This document shows positions 24,024-33,030 of a stretch of DNA of 64,000 bases, one piece after another; the stretch's first letter is position 1; the number at the start of each line of letters is the position of its first letter. The DNA lies in assembly GCA_910576325.1 (NCBI GenBank), contig CAJTIM010000004.1, positions 62,001-126,000 on the forward strand, given 5' to 3'. Source of the stretch: Clostridia bacterium (lineage in GTDB: Bacteria > Bacillota > Clostridia > Lachnospirales > Lachnospiraceae). The notes below the pieces were generated by a model that saw only the letters and a list, made by a program, of their open reading frames with translations, had not been told where the DNA came from and did no database searches. The translations under genes and the position numbers were made by a program.

Positions 24024-25088
24024 ATGAGCTATTATGTAGATGAAAATATAAAAAACACGCTTCGTATTTTCCCGGAACAGGGAAGGTATGATTACCACCG
24101 TTTTGATATGAATGAGAACCCCGAGGGGCTTCCCAAGAGCTTTGTGGATTCCGTGCTGAAGGAGATAACGCCGGAGTTCCTTTCCGTCTATCCGGAGCCG
24201 GAACGGTTTATTCGCAAATATACGGAATATGTTTCCGGCCTTTCCGCGGAAAATGTGCTGCCAACCAATGGTTCGGACATGGCGATCCGGTATCTACTGG
24301 AAACCTTCGGGGAAAAGGGCAAAGAGGTTGTGACGGTAGCTCCTTCCTTTGAAATGTACTGGGTCAATTGCAGCATCCTGGGTCTTAAGCATGTGCCGGT
24401 AGCCTATGAAAAGGATTTGACTATTCGCATTGAAAAGATTGTGGAGGCAGTCACAGAGAACACCAGGGTAGTCGTACTGCTGAATCCCAATAACCCGGTG
24501 GGCAATGTCTATACGGAGGAAGAGCTTCAGCAAGTAATTGAAAAGGCCCGCAAGGTGGGGGCAGTTGTGATAATTGACGAAGCATATCATTATTTTTATG
24601 ATAAAACCTTTATAAAATACGCAGTATCCGGAGATAATGTGATAGTATTGCGCACCTTCTCTAAGCTGATGTCTTTGGCGGCCTGCAGGCTGGGCGTAAT
24701 TATCAGCAATCCGCAGATTATCGGCTATGTAAAAAATGCAAAGCTTACCTTTGATGTGAACTCTATCGCACTTCTGTTTGGGGAACGGATTTTGGAACAT
24801 CCGGAGCTGATAGAGGAGCTGATTCAAAAGGAAAAGGAAGGAAAGGAATATACCCTGGATGTCCTTCGAAAATCCGGCTACTGGTGCCGGGACTGCAGGG
24901 GGAATTTTATCTTTGTGAAGCCGAATCAGAATGCCCGGGCTTTGGCACGGCGTTTGAAGGAAGAAAAGCGGATATTAGTGCATGCCTATGGAAATGAGCT
25001 TTTGAAGGATTTGCTGCGGGTATCCGTAGGCTCAAAAGAAGCAATGCAGATTTTCCTGGACGGATTTTTGGATTTGGATAAAGCTTAA
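24024..25088 (+). CDS. PLP-dependent aminotransferase class I/II (HisC/CobD-like)
   Basis: A 354-residue fold-type I PLP enzyme similar in length and layout to HisC and CobD. The N-terminus has RFDMNENPEGLP, the middle has LLNPNNPVGN and VIIDEAYHYF, and the PLP lysine lies in VLRTFSKLMSLA (about residue 214). ATG 24024 fits GGAGG at 24011-24015 (8 bases), while ATG 24018 is too close. A true hisC-like gene is at 52419, so this copy is probably specialised. It precedes a cytidylyltransferase-oxidoreductase fusion and a TagF-like gene, suggesting it makes an amino-polyol phosphate or similar activated group for the polymer. A decarboxylase activity of CobD type is also possible. Confidence 0.8.
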   Translation: MSYYVDENIKNTLRIFPEQGRYDYHRFDMNENPEGLPKSFVDSVLKEITPEFLSVYPEPERFIRKYTEYVSGLSAENVLPTNGSDMAIRYLLETFGEKGKEVVTVAPSFEMYWVNCSILGLKHVPVAYEKDLTIRIEKIVEAVTENTRVVVLLNPNNPVGNVYTEEELQQVIEKARKVGAVVIIDEAYHYFYDKTFIKYAVSGDNVIVLRTFSKLMSLAACRLGVIISNPQIIGYVKNAKLTFDVNSIALLFGERILEHPELIEELIQKEKEGKEYTLDVLRKSGYWCRDCRGNFIFVKPNQNARALARRLKEEKRILVHAYGNELLKDLLRVSVGSKEAMQIFLDGFLDLDKA

Positions 25089-25181
25089 TGGATATGCTGA
25101 TATAAGATGAGCTTGTTCGGGCAAAAGGCGGCGCCGGGTTTGTTTAGGCGCTGTTTGCAGGAAGAAAGAGGAGAAGCAGAT

Positions 25182-26528
25182 ATGGTAAAGGTAATTACAT
25201 ATGGAACCTATGATTTGCTGCACTACGGCCATATCCGGCTTTTGGAACGTGCAAAGGCGCTGGGAGATTATCTCATTGTGGGCGTGACCACAGATGATTT
25301 TGACAAAACCAGGGGAAAGATCAATGTACAGCAGCCCCTTATGGAACGGGTAGAGTCCGTAAAAGCTACCGGCATTGCGGATGAGATTATCATAGAAGAA
25401 TATGAGGGGCAGAAGATTGATGATATCCGGCGGTACGGTGTGGATATTTTTACGGTAGGTTCCGATTGGGAAGGAAAGTTTGATTATCTGAAGGAATACT
25501 GTAAGGTTGTATATCTGGAGAGGACGCAGGGAATCTCCAGCACGGAGGTACGCAGTCATCAGCAGGAGCTTCGTCTCGGGTTGGTAGGGGAATTTGCCAT
25601 GCTCAATACGGTGGGGCAGGAGAGCAGCTATGTGAACGGCCTGTCTGCCAGCAGCGTTTATACGGAGGACAGCTCCCGGCTTTCCAAACAGCTGAAGGAG
25701 CTGATTACCGAAAAGACCTACGAAGGTTTTCTGGGGGATGTGGATGCCGTCTATATTGCCTCTCGCCCGGAAAAGCATTATGAACAGGTGAAGCAGGCGC
25801 TTGAACAGGGAAAGCATGTATTGGTGGAATCTCCGGTGACGCTTGAAAGAACCCGGTGTAAGGAACTGCTGGAACTGGCGGAGAAGAAGAACCGGATTTT
25901 AATGGAATCCATTAAGACCGCCTATGCAACAGCCTACAGCCGGCTTCTCTTACTGATAAAGAGCGGAAAAATCGGAAGCGTGGTTTCTGTGGATGCCACC
26001 TGTACCAGTCTAAGAGAGATTGGGGAAGACGGGATGGCGGAACAGAGTGCGTGGAGCAGCATTTGTGAGTGGGGACCGGTAGCCATGCTTCCTATCTTAC
26101 AGATTCTGGGGACGAATTATGAAGAGAAGCGGATTGTCTCCCATCTTATCAAAAGTCCGGCAGACACCGTAAAGTTTGACGCCTTTACAAAAATTGATTT
26201 TGTATATCCGGAGGCGGTTGCTTCCCTAAAGGTCGGAAAAGGCGTAAAATCAGAGGGAGAGCTGATTGTCTCCGGAACAAAGGGCTACGTCTATGTTCCG
26301 GCGCCCTGGTGGAAAACGGATTATTTTGAAATCCGTTATGAAAGTCCGGCGGATAACCAGCGCTATTTTTACCAGCTGGATGGAGAGGGGCTGCGGTATG
26401 AGCTGGTGACTTTTTTAAAGTCGATTCGTATGGGAAAGGATATGTCCTATGTGGACAAGGAGATTACGGCAGTTATTACAGGATTGATAAGCGACTTTGA
26501 AAATGGAGTGGATATGAAGTTGATTTGA
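25182..26528 (+). CDS. TagD-like cytidylyltransferase fused to Gfo/Idh/MocA oxidoreductase
   Basis: A 448-residue two-domain protein. Residues 1-130 are a glycerol-3-phosphate cytidylyltransferase-type domain: VITYGTYDLLHYGHIRLL holds the HxGH motif and GISSTEVR is the RTxGISTT-like motif. From about residue 135 on, a Gfo/Idh/MocA-like oxidoreductase follows (LGLVGEFAML, AVYIASRPEKHYEQVKQAL, GKHVLVESP). The usual N-terminal Gly-rich dinucleotide loop is poorly conserved (LVGEFAMLNTVG), so cofactor binding may differ. The true start is ATG 25182 with AGAGGAG nine bases before. Fusion implies one enzyme both making and CTP-activating a polyol phosphate, by analogy with Bcs1-type CDP-ribitol enzymes. 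Confidence 0.85.
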   Translation: MVKVITYGTYDLLHYGHIRLLERAKALGDYLIVGVTTDDFDKTRGKINVQQPLMERVESVKATGIADEIIIEEYEGQKIDDIRRYGVDIFTVGSDWEGKFDYLKEYCKVVYLERTQGISSTEVRSHQQELRLGLVGEFAMLNTVGQESSYVNGLSASSVYTEDSSRLSKQLKELITEKTYEGFLGDVDAVYIASRPEKHYEQVKQALEQGKHVLVESPVTLERTRCKELLELAEKKNRILMESIKTAYATAYSRLLLLIKSGKIGSVVSVDATCTSLREIGEDGMAEQSAWSSICEWGPVAMLPILQILGTNYEEKRIVSHLIKSPADTVKFDAFTKIDFVYPEAVASLKVGKGVKSEGELIVSGTKGYVYVPAPWWKTDYFEIRYESPADNQRYFYQLDGEGLRYELVTFLKSIRMGKDMSYVDKEITAVITGLISDFENGVDMKLI

Positions 26529-26536
26529 AAAAATTA

Positions 26537-26574
26537 AAGCACAGTAAGGAAAAAATCCTCTCTGTGCTTTTTTG
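26537..26574. terminator. Bidirectional terminator between convergent genes
   Basis: AAAGCACAG at 26537-26545 pairs with CTGTGCTTT at 26563-26571, followed by TTT on the plus strand and preceded by an A-rich tract that gives a U-run on the minus strand. It lies between the fusion gene and the minus-strand glycerophosphotransferase. Confidence 0.85.
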
Positions 26575-26580
26575 ATACTA

Positions 26581-27738
26581 TTATTTTTGGCGGTGATAAT
26601 CCAAAATCAAATCCACAACCGTCTCCGAAGCATGCCCGTCATCGTAAAATTGCAGCATATCCCGGAATTCCTTACAGCCCTTCCGATAAGCATCCTCATC
26701 AAAAGCTTCTATCTGCGTCATAAGCTCGCCGCTTGAAAGGGCAAGGGTAAAGGGTAGCTCCTTTAAGTCAAAGTAATAGTCCTTAGTCCGCTTCATTTCC
26801 TCATAATCTTCAGCATACAGAAAGCCGGGTTTCCCAATCATGGGAAAATCAAAGGCACAGCCGGAATAATCGCTGATAATAATATCGGAGGCAACCAACA
26901 GCTCCTGCATATTCTCGTAAGGGCTGGCATTCAGAATCCGCTCCGTGTAAGTAAGAGGATAATCCTCATAGCTTACATTTGGGTGCATACGCACCAAAAC
27001 GGCCCAACTGCCGCCGAAGCGCCGGCCCAGAGATATCAGCAATTGATCATAATCCAGGTTATACATGTCGGTTTTGCGGCTGTCGCGGTAGGTGGGGGCA
27101 TAGAGGACAAGCTTTGTATCGGCAGCGAGGGAAAAGTGTTCCAACACCTTTTGGCGGTAAGGAGCCGGATCTTCAAAATAAATGTCATTTTTGGGAATCC
27201 CCTTTTGCAGAATGGGGCCGTCATACCAGAATGCTTCCCGGTAGGAATCATATTCCCATTTGCAGCAGGCAAGCAGGAGATCCATATGTTGGGAGTCGAT
27301 CTTGGCATAGGACACATATTCTCTGCTTAAGGCTGCCTCACAATCCTTTTCCACCTTTTTTAACCCCAGGCCTCCGTGCCAGGTTTGAATATAAAATTGA
27401 CCGGGGCGTTTTTTAAAGTAGTAAAGCTTGCGGGTATCGTCCACCCAGGTTCCGGCTGTTGCCATATGAAAGGCAAAGGCGGCCGTGTTGGGGCGAAGGG
27501 GAAGAATCCCCTCAGGAAGATTGTAATCGGAGGCTGACACCCAGTAAAGCTTTCGGGAAAGGCCGCGCTTTAAAAATTCCTGAGCAATGAATTTGGGATT
27601 ATCCCCATATCCTCCGCCGTTAAAATTGCTGAATACAATTTTTTCCCTGTCAAGCGGAAAAAGAACAAACAGATTCCAGCAAAGCTTCATCAGGAACCGG
27701 TGAAGGCCCAGATATATGGGAAGTATGAGTTTTTTCAT
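26581..27738 (-). CDS. CDP-glycerol glycerophosphotransferase (TagB/TagF-like)
   Basis: A 385-residue member of the poly(glycerol-phosphate) transferase family that moves glycerol phosphate (or a related polyol phosphate) from a CDP donor onto a wall polymer at the cytosolic membrane face. The conserved core includes QTWHGGLGLKK, VLYAPTYRDSR, VRMHPNVSY, SDIIISDYSGCAFDFP and GKPGFLYAEDYEE. The short amphipathic N-terminus fits peripheral membrane attachment. AAGGAGG precedes the ATG. It converges on the cytidylyltransferase fusion that would make its donor, and it is divergent from rho with its own promoter. Confidence 0.92.
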   Translation of the reverse strand: MKKLILPIYLGLHRFLMKLCWNLFVLFPLDREKIVFSNFNGGGYGDNPKFIAQEFLKRGLSRKLYWVSASDYNLPEGILPLRPNTAAFAFHMATAGTWVDDTRKLYYFKKRPGQFYIQTWHGGLGLKKVEKDCEAALSREYVSYAKIDSQHMDLLLACCKWEYDSYREAFWYDGPILQKGIPKNDIYFEDPAPYRQKVLEHFSLAADTKLVLYAPTYRDSRKTDMYNLDYDQLLISLGRRFGGSWAVLVRMHPNVSYEDYPLTYTERILNASPYENMQELLVASDIIISDYSGCAFDFPMIGKPGFLYAEDYEEMKRTKDYYFDLKELPFTLALSSGELMTQIEAFDEDAYRKGCKEFRDMLQFYDDGHASETVVDLILDYHRQK

Positions 27739-27783
27739 GAAAAAGGTAACCTCCTTGCGAAATCGCTGCCATAAACTGCACTC

Positions 27784-27812
27784 ATTTTAGCATTTAAAAA
27801 AGAAAATGTGAA
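27784..27812 (-). promoter_or_regulatory. Promoter for the TagF-like gene
   Basis: On the minus strand TTCACA (27812-27807), 17 bases, and TAAAAT (27789-27784) lie about 45 bases before the start codon. Confidence 0.6.
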
Positions 27813-27829
27813 GTCTCAAAAATAACTGT

Positions 27830-27857
27830 TTGACTTTTTGGAAAAATGTGTTATATT
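27830..27857 (+). promoter_or_regulatory. Promoter for rho, with structured leader
   Basis: TTGACT at 27830-27835, 16 bases, and TATATT at 27852-27857. The leader of about 150 bases before rho can form three small hairpins: GTCGTCA/TGATGAC, GGAAC/GTTCC and GCCA/TGGC. rho autoregulation through its leader is known in E. coli; whether these hairpins matter here is not shown. Confidence 0.6.
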
Positions 27858-28018
27858 TTAGGGTAGATTATATGTCGTCAAATGATGACATTGGAACATG
27901 AAGGTTCCTGTTTCAATTTTGCCATAATATTCTGGCAGCGCTTCCCAAGATAAATAAAAATGTTTCATTATAGATACGTTTTGGAGAAAAGACAGAATGA
28001 GAAAATAGGAGGATCGGA

Positions 28019-29401
28019 ATGACAAGAGAGCAATATGCATCCCTTCCGCTTTCGGAGCTAAAAGAAATAGCGAAAGCGAGAGGCTTAAAGGGAACTTCCG
28101 TAATGAAAAAGGGAGATTTGATCCAATTGATGCTGGAGAAGGATGAGGAGAGCAGGGCCGAGAGCGCTCCGGAGAAGGCGGAACGGACGGAGCGGGCGGA
28201 GAGAACGGATCGCTTTGAGCGTCCGGCGGAGAGGGTGCCTGAGCGTCCGGTGACACAGGACATGTCCCAATTGGACAGCGGGCAGGTTGCCAACGGAATT
28301 CTGGAGGTTCTGGCGGATGGCTATGGATTTATCCGCAGCGCCAATTATCTTCCGGGAGAGAATGATATTTACATTAATCCGGCTATGATCCGCCGTTATA
28401 ATCTGAAGACCGGAGATATTCTCTGCGGTAATATTAAGGTGCGTGCTCAAACAGAAAAGTTTGCGGCCCTTTTATATTTAAAGACAGTGAACGGATATCG
28501 GCCGGAGGAAGCGGCCAGAAGAAGAAACTTCGAGGACCTGACGCCTATTTTCCCGAATTCCCGGATTCATTTGGAGCGTCCGGGCGGAAGCATGGCCATG
28601 CGGATTATGGATCTGATTTCTCCTATCGGCAAGGGACAGCGCGGAATGATTGTGTCGCCTCCGAAGGCAGGTAAGACAACCTTACTGAAGGATGTGGCAA
28701 AATCCATTACAAAAAATCATCCGGACATGCAGCTTTTGATTCTTTTGATTGATGAGCGTCCGGAGGAGGTTACGGATATTCGTGAGGCGATTGCAGGACC
28801 CAATGTGGAGGTAATTTATTCCACCTTTGACGAACTGCCGGAGCATCATAAGCGTGTGTCGGAGATGGTGATTGAGCGGGCAAAGCGCCTGGTGGAGCAT
28901 AAGAAGGATGTGGTGATTCTTCTGGACAGCATCACCAGGCTGGCAAGGGCTTACAATCTGACGGTTCCTCCCAGCGGACGTACCTTGTCCGGCGGTCTTG
29001 ATCCGGCGGCGCTGCATATGCCCAAGCGTTTCTTTGGCGCGGCCAGAAATATGCGGGAGGGCGGCAGTCTGACCATTTTGGCTACGGCCCTTGTGGAGAC
29101 AGGCAGCAAGATGGATGATGTAATTTATGAGGAATTTAAGGGAACCGGTAATATGGAGCTGGTGCTTAACCGCAAGCTTCAGGAGAAGCGTGTATTCCCG
29201 GCCGTTGACATTCCCAAATCAAGTACCAGGCGGGAGGATCTGCTTCTCACACCGGAGGAGCTGGAGGCTATTGATACCGTGCGTAAGGGACTGAATGGCC
29301 TGAAAGCAGACGAGGCGGTGGAGAATATTCTGAACCTTTTTGCCCGTACCAGATATAACAGTGAATTTGTTCAGACAGCCAAAAAGACAAAATTCATCTA
29401 A
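28019..29401 (+). CDS. rho: Transcription termination factor Rho
   Basis: A 460-residue hexameric RNA helicase that ends transcription. Order: an N-terminal Rho-N helical domain ([14 protein letters not shown]), a charged Glu/Arg-rich linker (residues about 43-75), an RNA-binding cold-shock-like domain ([10 protein letters not shown] and NDIYINP), and the ATPase with Walker [13 protein letters not shown], Walker [17 protein letters not shown] and the Q-loop region. Length is typical once the linker is counted. AGGAGG at 28008-28013 sets the start. It opens a housekeeping block of five genes that splits the polysaccharide region in two. Confidence 0.97.
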   Translation: MTREQYASLPLSELKEIAKARGLKGTSVMKKGDLIQLMLEKDEESRAESAPEKAERTERAERTDRFERPAERVPERPVTQDMSQLDSGQVANGILEVLADGYGFIRSANYLPGENDIYINPAMIRRYNLKTGDILCGNIKVRAQTEKFAALLYLKTVNGYRPEEAARRRNFEDLTPIFPNSRIHLERPGGSMAMRIMDLISPIGKGQRGMIVSPPKAGKTTLLKDVAKSITKNHPDMQLLILLIDERPEEVTDIREAIAGPNVEVIYSTFDELPEHHKRVSEMVIERAKRLVEHKKDVVILLDSITRLARAYNLTVPPSGRTLSGGLDPAALHMPKRFFGAARNMREGGSLTILATALVETGSKMDDVIYEEFKGTGNMELVLNRKLQEKRVFPAVDIPKSSTRREDLLLTPEELEAIDTVRKGLNGLKADEAVENILNLFARTRYNSEFVQTAKKTKFI

Positions 29402-29407
29402 AAGTGC

Positions 29408-29436
29408 TTGAAATGCCTATTTTTTTATGATACAAT
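29408..29436 (+). promoter_or_regulatory. Promoter for rpmE
   Basis: TTGAAA at 29408-29413, 17 bases, and TACAAT at 29431-29436 immediately follow rho. The leader of about 130 bases has a small hairpin CTGTC/GACAG, no ORF, and may be an autoregulatory L31 leader. Confidence 0.7.
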
Positions 29437-29574
29437 TTATAAGCTGTCTGTATGGACAGGGAACTGTAGGGACTTGCAGGGATAGCTCAGGGAAGCTTGC
29501 TGTGGAAGTATCGGAGCAGCATTGACTGAGAATGGAAGAGCGAAGTTCACAAATATGAAGAAGAGGTGAAAATC

Positions 29575-29778
29575 ATGAAGGAAGGAATCCATCCGGAGTA
29601 TTACCAGGCAACCGTAACCTGTAACTGCGGCAACACATTCGTAACAGGTTCCACAAAGAAAGATATCCATGTTGAAATCTGTTCCAAGTGTCATTCATTC
29701 TACACAGGACAGCAGAAGGCTGCAGCTGCCCGCGGACGTATTGATAAGTTCAATCGTAAATATGGTATCAACAAATAA
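29575..29778 (+). CDS. rpmE: 50S ribosomal protein bL31 (zinc-binding type)
   Basis: A 67-residue ribosomal protein L31. It starts [10 protein letters not shown], as the family does, so ATG 29575 (with AGAGGTG at 29562-29568) is preferred over the GTG nine bases upstream. Four cysteines in two pairs (TCNCGN and CSKCHSF) mark the zinc-containing form, which other bacteria replace by a cysteine-free paralogue in zinc shortage. Confidence 0.97.
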   Translation: MKEGIHPEYYQATVTCNCGNTFVTGSTKKDIHVEICSKCHSFYTGQQKAAAARGRIDKFNRKYGINK

Positions 29779-29790
29779 GAATGTGTAAGT

Positions 29791-29824
29791 CAGGGGTGAG
29801 GTTGGAAAATCTCGCCCTGTTTTA
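29791..29824 (+). terminator. Terminator-like hairpin after rpmE
   Basis: CAGGGGTGAG at 29791-29800 pairs imperfectly with CTCGCCCTG at 29811-29819, followed by TTTTA. Read-through into yqhQ is likely partial. Confidence 0.6.
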
Positions 29825-29865
29825 CTATCTGACAATCTATGCAGATGGTATTACGGAGGAAGAAC

Positions 29866-31020
29866 ATGAAGAAAGCGTGCAAATCTTCGGGAATTGGGGG
29901 GCAGGCCGTATTGGAAGGCATCATGATGAAGAATCAGGAGGTCTATTCCATCGGTGTGCGTAAGCCCGACGGAGAGATTGAAGTAAATTTAAGCACCCAC
30001 GAGGGAATTGGAAATAAAAAACTGAAAAAGATCCCGATTATCCGGGGAGTAATCAATTTTGTGGATTCTCTGGTGCTCGGCATGAGATGCCTGACATTTT
30101 CCGCCAGCTTTTATGATGAGGAGGAAAATCAGCCCTCTAAGGCGGATGTGGTCTTACAGAAGCTTTTTAAGGATCGGGCGGAAAAAATTGTAATGGGAAT
30201 TACGGTGGCATTTTCCATTGTCATGGCGGTGGCGATTTTTATGGTGCTGCCTTATTATCTTGCGGATGTTCTGCGCCGGTATATTGTGTCCGATACGGTA
30301 TTGGCCGTTGTGGAAGGAGCAATCCGTTTGCTGCTCTTTATCGGCTATGTGCTTCTGATTTCCGCAATGAAGGATATTCAGCGGGTATTCCAATATCATG
30401 GTGCGGAGCATAAGTGCATCAATTGTATTGAAACCGGACTTGAGCTGAATGTGAAAAATGTGCGGGCGAGCTCCAAGCATCACAAGCGCTGCGGAACCAG
30501 CTTTATGCTTATTGTAATGGTAATTAGTATTATTTTCTTTGTTTTTATCCGGGTAGAGTCTCCCATTCTGCGTGTAGTCTTTCGGGTGGCGCTTGTTCCG
30601 GTTATTGCCGGTGTATCCTATGAGTTTATCCGCTTTGCAGGAAACAGCAACAATATTATCATCCGTATCTTAAGTCTGCCGGGTATGTGGCTGCAGGCAT
30701 TGACTACCAAAGAGCCGGACGACGGCATGATTGAAGTTGCTATCGCGGCGGTGGAGGCGGTCTTTGACTGGCGTGCTTATCAGGGAAGAAGCGAGGAGGA
30801 ACCTTCCATGGAAGAAGCGGTTCCTTCTGAGGAGACGGCGGAACAAATAGAAGAGCCGGAAGAGACGGAAGAGGCGGTGCGGTCAGAAGATGTGTCGCCG
30901 ATAGAAGTACCGGCGCAGGAGGAATCCAGGGAGCCGAAGGAAGCGGAACCGAAAGAGGATTTTGATAAGGATTTGGAGGAGATCCGGGATATAGAGGATA
31001 TTCTGGAAGCGGAGAAATGA
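29866..31020 (+). CDS. yqhQ: DUF1385 membrane protein YqhQ
   Basis: A 384-residue protein of the DUF1385/YqhQ family, membrane-embedded and of unknown function, almost always near prmC and prfA in Clostridia. It starts SSGIGGQAVLEGIMMK, the family signature, and has KIPIIRGVINFVDSL, then four hydrophobic segments between residues about 105 and 260 with QYHGAEHKCI between them. The C-terminal 80 residues are very acidic (Glu/Pro-rich) and probably disordered. ATG 29866 follows GGAGG at 29855-29859. The last four bases overlap prmC. Confidence 0.92.
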   Translation: MKKACKSSGIGGQAVLEGIMMKNQEVYSIGVRKPDGEIEVNLSTHEGIGNKKLKKIPIIRGVINFVDSLVLGMRCLTFSASFYDEEENQPSKADVVLQKLFKDRAEKIVMGITVAFSIVMAVAIFMVLPYYLADVLRRYIVSDTVLAVVEGAIRLLLFIGYVLLISAMKDIQRVFQYHGAEHKCINCIETGLELNVKNVRASSKHHKRCGTSFMLIVMVISIIFFVFIRVESPILRVVFRVALVPVIAGVSYEFIRFAGNSNNIIIRILSLPGMWLQALTTKEPDDGMIEVAIAAVEAVFDWRAYQGRSEEEPSMEEAVPSEETAEQIEEPEETEEAVRSEDVSPIEVPAQEESREPKEAEPKEDFDKDLEEIRDIEDILEAEK

Positions 31021-31850
31021 CCCTCTTAGAAGCCTGCCGGTATGGAGAGAGGGAGCTTAAGCGGGCAGGTGTTCCGGAGGCCGGATTGAATGCGTGGCTC
31101 CTTTTGGAATATGTGAGCGGCTGCAGCAGAAGTCATTATCTTGCCTATCAGGAGGAAGAGCTGTCAGAGGAAGCGAAGCGGCGCTTTTTGGAGGTAATAG
31201 AGCGGCGGAGCAAAAGAGTGCCTCTGCAGTATATTACCGGGACGCAGGAATTTATGGGACATTCTTTTCTTGTCAGTGATCAGGTACTGATTCCGCGCCA
31301 GGATACGGAGGTTCTGGTGGAGGAGGTTCTGAAGGTTTTGAAGCCGGGGATGCGTTTTCTGGATCTTTGTACCGGTTCAGGCTGTATCCTGTTGAGCCTG
31401 CTTCTGGGATGTCCGGGAGCTGTCGGCGTGGGCTCGGATATTTCCCTGCCGGCGCTTAAGATTGCGGAAAAGAACCGGGCGCTTTTGGGGCAGGAGGCAT
31501 TGCTGCTGGAAAGTGATTTGTTTGAACATGTAGAGGGAGCCTTCGACCTGATTGTATCCAATCCGCCTTATATTAAAAGTCAGGAGATTTTGGGCCTTAT
31601 GGAAGAAGTCCGCATGTTTGAGCCCGTGTCAGCCCTTGACGGGCATGAGGACGGACTGTATTTTTACGGAAGAATTGCAAGGGAGAGCTGTTCTTATCTG
31701 AAAGCAGGCGGGAGGCTGTATCTGGAGATTGGCTGGGATCAGGGCCAAGCGGTTCCGGAGCTTTTGAGAGAGCAGGGATTTCAGGAGATAGAGGTAAAAA
31801 AGGATTTGGCCGGTTTGGACCGGGTAGTGACAGGAGTTCTGCGGAACTGA
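31017..31850 (+). CDS. prmC: Release factor glutamine methyltransferase
   Basis: A 277-residue SAM-dependent enzyme that methylates the glutamine in the GGQ motif of release factors. An N-terminal helical domain with RVPLQYITGTQEFMG precedes the Rossmann domain: DLCTGSGCILLSLL for SAM and the substrate-binding NPPY near residue 182. It overlaps yqhQ by 4 bases and precedes prfA, its substrate. Confidence 0.95.
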   Translation: MTLLEACRYGERELKRAGVPEAGLNAWLLLEYVSGCSRSHYLAYQEEELSEEAKRRFLEVIERRSKRVPLQYITGTQEFMGHSFLVSDQVLIPRQDTEVLVEEVLKVLKPGMRFLDLCTGSGCILLSLLLGCPGAVGVGSDISLPALKIAEKNRALLGQEALLLESDLFEHVEGAFDLIVSNPPYIKSQEILGLMEEVRMFEPVSALDGHEDGLYFYGRIARESCSYLKAGGRLYLEIGWDQGQAVPELLREQGFQEIEVKKDLAGLDRVVTGVLRN

Positions 31851-31910
31851 AATCAGCAATATCCTTTTTATACCCGTGTGCTGTGAAGAATATTGCGAAA
31901 CTGGAATAGG
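31845..31910 (+). repeat. Dispersed pre-RBS repeat, copy E (before prfA)
   Basis: GTGTGCTGTGAAGAATATTG followed by CGAAACTGGAATAGGAGG matches the repeat core and supplies the prfA ribosome binding site. Here the core is flanked by pairing sequences: GCAATAT at 31856-31862 with ATATTGC at 31890-31896. Confidence 0.6.
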
Positions 31911-31919
31911 AGGACAAGA

Positions 31920-32993
31920 ATGTTTGATAAGTTGGAGGATCTGCTGCTGCGGTTTGAGGATGTACTGAATGAGCTGAATGAGCCGTCCGTTGTCAATGAT
32001 CAGGTACGCTTTCGAAAGCTTATGAAGGAACAGAATGATCTGCAGCCGATTGTAGACGCCTATAAGGAATATAAGAAATCGAAGGAGACCGTGGAGGAAA
32101 GTCTTCAGATGCTGGAGGAGGAAAATGATGAGGAAATGCGGGAGATGCTCAAGGAGGAGCTGAGCGGAGCCAGAGAGTGCATTTCCCGGCTGGAGCACAC
32201 CCTGAAGATTTTGCTGCTGCCCAAGGATCCCAATGATGATAAGAATGTTATTGTGGAGATCCGGGCCGGAGCGGGCGGCGATGAGGCAGCGCTGTTTGCG
32301 GCGGAGATTTACCGCATGTATGTTCATTATGCGGAGGGACGCCGCTGGAAGGTTGAGGTTATGGAAGCTGACGAGATCGGCATTGGCGGAATGAAGAGCG
32401 TAACCTTTATGATCAATGGACAGGGTGCTTATTCCGTTATGAAATATGAGTCCGGTGTACACCGGGTGCAGCGCGTTCCGGAGACAGAGTCCGGCGGACG
32501 TATTCATACCTCCACCATTACGGTGGCCGTGATGCCGGAGGCGGAAGAGGTGGATGTACAGATTGATGAGAAGGATATCCGTATTGATGTGATGCGTGCT
32601 TCCGGAAACGGCGGCCAGTGTGTCAATACCACGGATTCGGCCGTGCGTCTGACCCATTATCCCACAGGCATTGTGGTATACAGCCAGACAGAGAAGTCTC
32701 AGCTTCAGAATAAGGCAAAGGCATTTGCTCTGCTGCGGGCAAAGCTCTATGATATCGAATGTCAGAAGGCTCATGATGCGGAGGCGGAGGCCAGAAGAAG
32801 CCAGATCGGAACAGGAGATCGTTCCGAAAAGATACGTACTTACAACTTCCCCCAGGGCCGCGTGACGGATCACCGGATTGGTCTGACGCTTTATAAGCTG
32901 GATAAGATTATGAACGGCGATATTCAGGAGATTATAGAAGCCTGTATAGCGGCTGACCAGGCAGCAAAGCTTTTAAAGATGAATGAGGAATAA
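31920..32993 (+). CDS. prfA: Peptide chain release factor 1
   Basis: A 357-residue class I release factor reading UAA and UAG. The stop-codon tripeptide is of the RF1 PxT type ([14 protein letters not shown]) and the catalytic GGQ lies in [16 protein letters not shown]. Length and N-terminal coiled-coil are typical. ATG 31920 follows AGGAGG; an upstream ATG at 31893 lies inside the dispersed repeat and is rejected. Confidence 0.97.
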   Translation: MFDKLEDLLLRFEDVLNELNEPSVVNDQVRFRKLMKEQNDLQPIVDAYKEYKKSKETVEESLQMLEEENDEEMREMLKEELSGARECISRLEHTLKILLLPKDPNDDKNVIVEIRAGAGGDEAALFAAEIYRMYVHYAEGRRWKVEVMEADEIGIGGMKSVTFMINGQGAYSVMKYESGVHRVQRVPETESGGRIHTSTITVAVMPEAEEVDVQIDEKDIRIDVMRASGNGGQCVNTTDSAVRLTHYPTGIVVYSQTEKSQLQNKAKAFALLRAKLYDIECQKAHDAEAEARRSQIGTGDRSEKIRTYNFPQGRVTDHRIGLTLYKLDKIMNGDIQEIIEACIAADQAAKLLKMNEE

Positions 32994-33030
32994 AAGAGGG
33001 CGCGAAGAAAGACTGTCGCAGGAGGTATAC

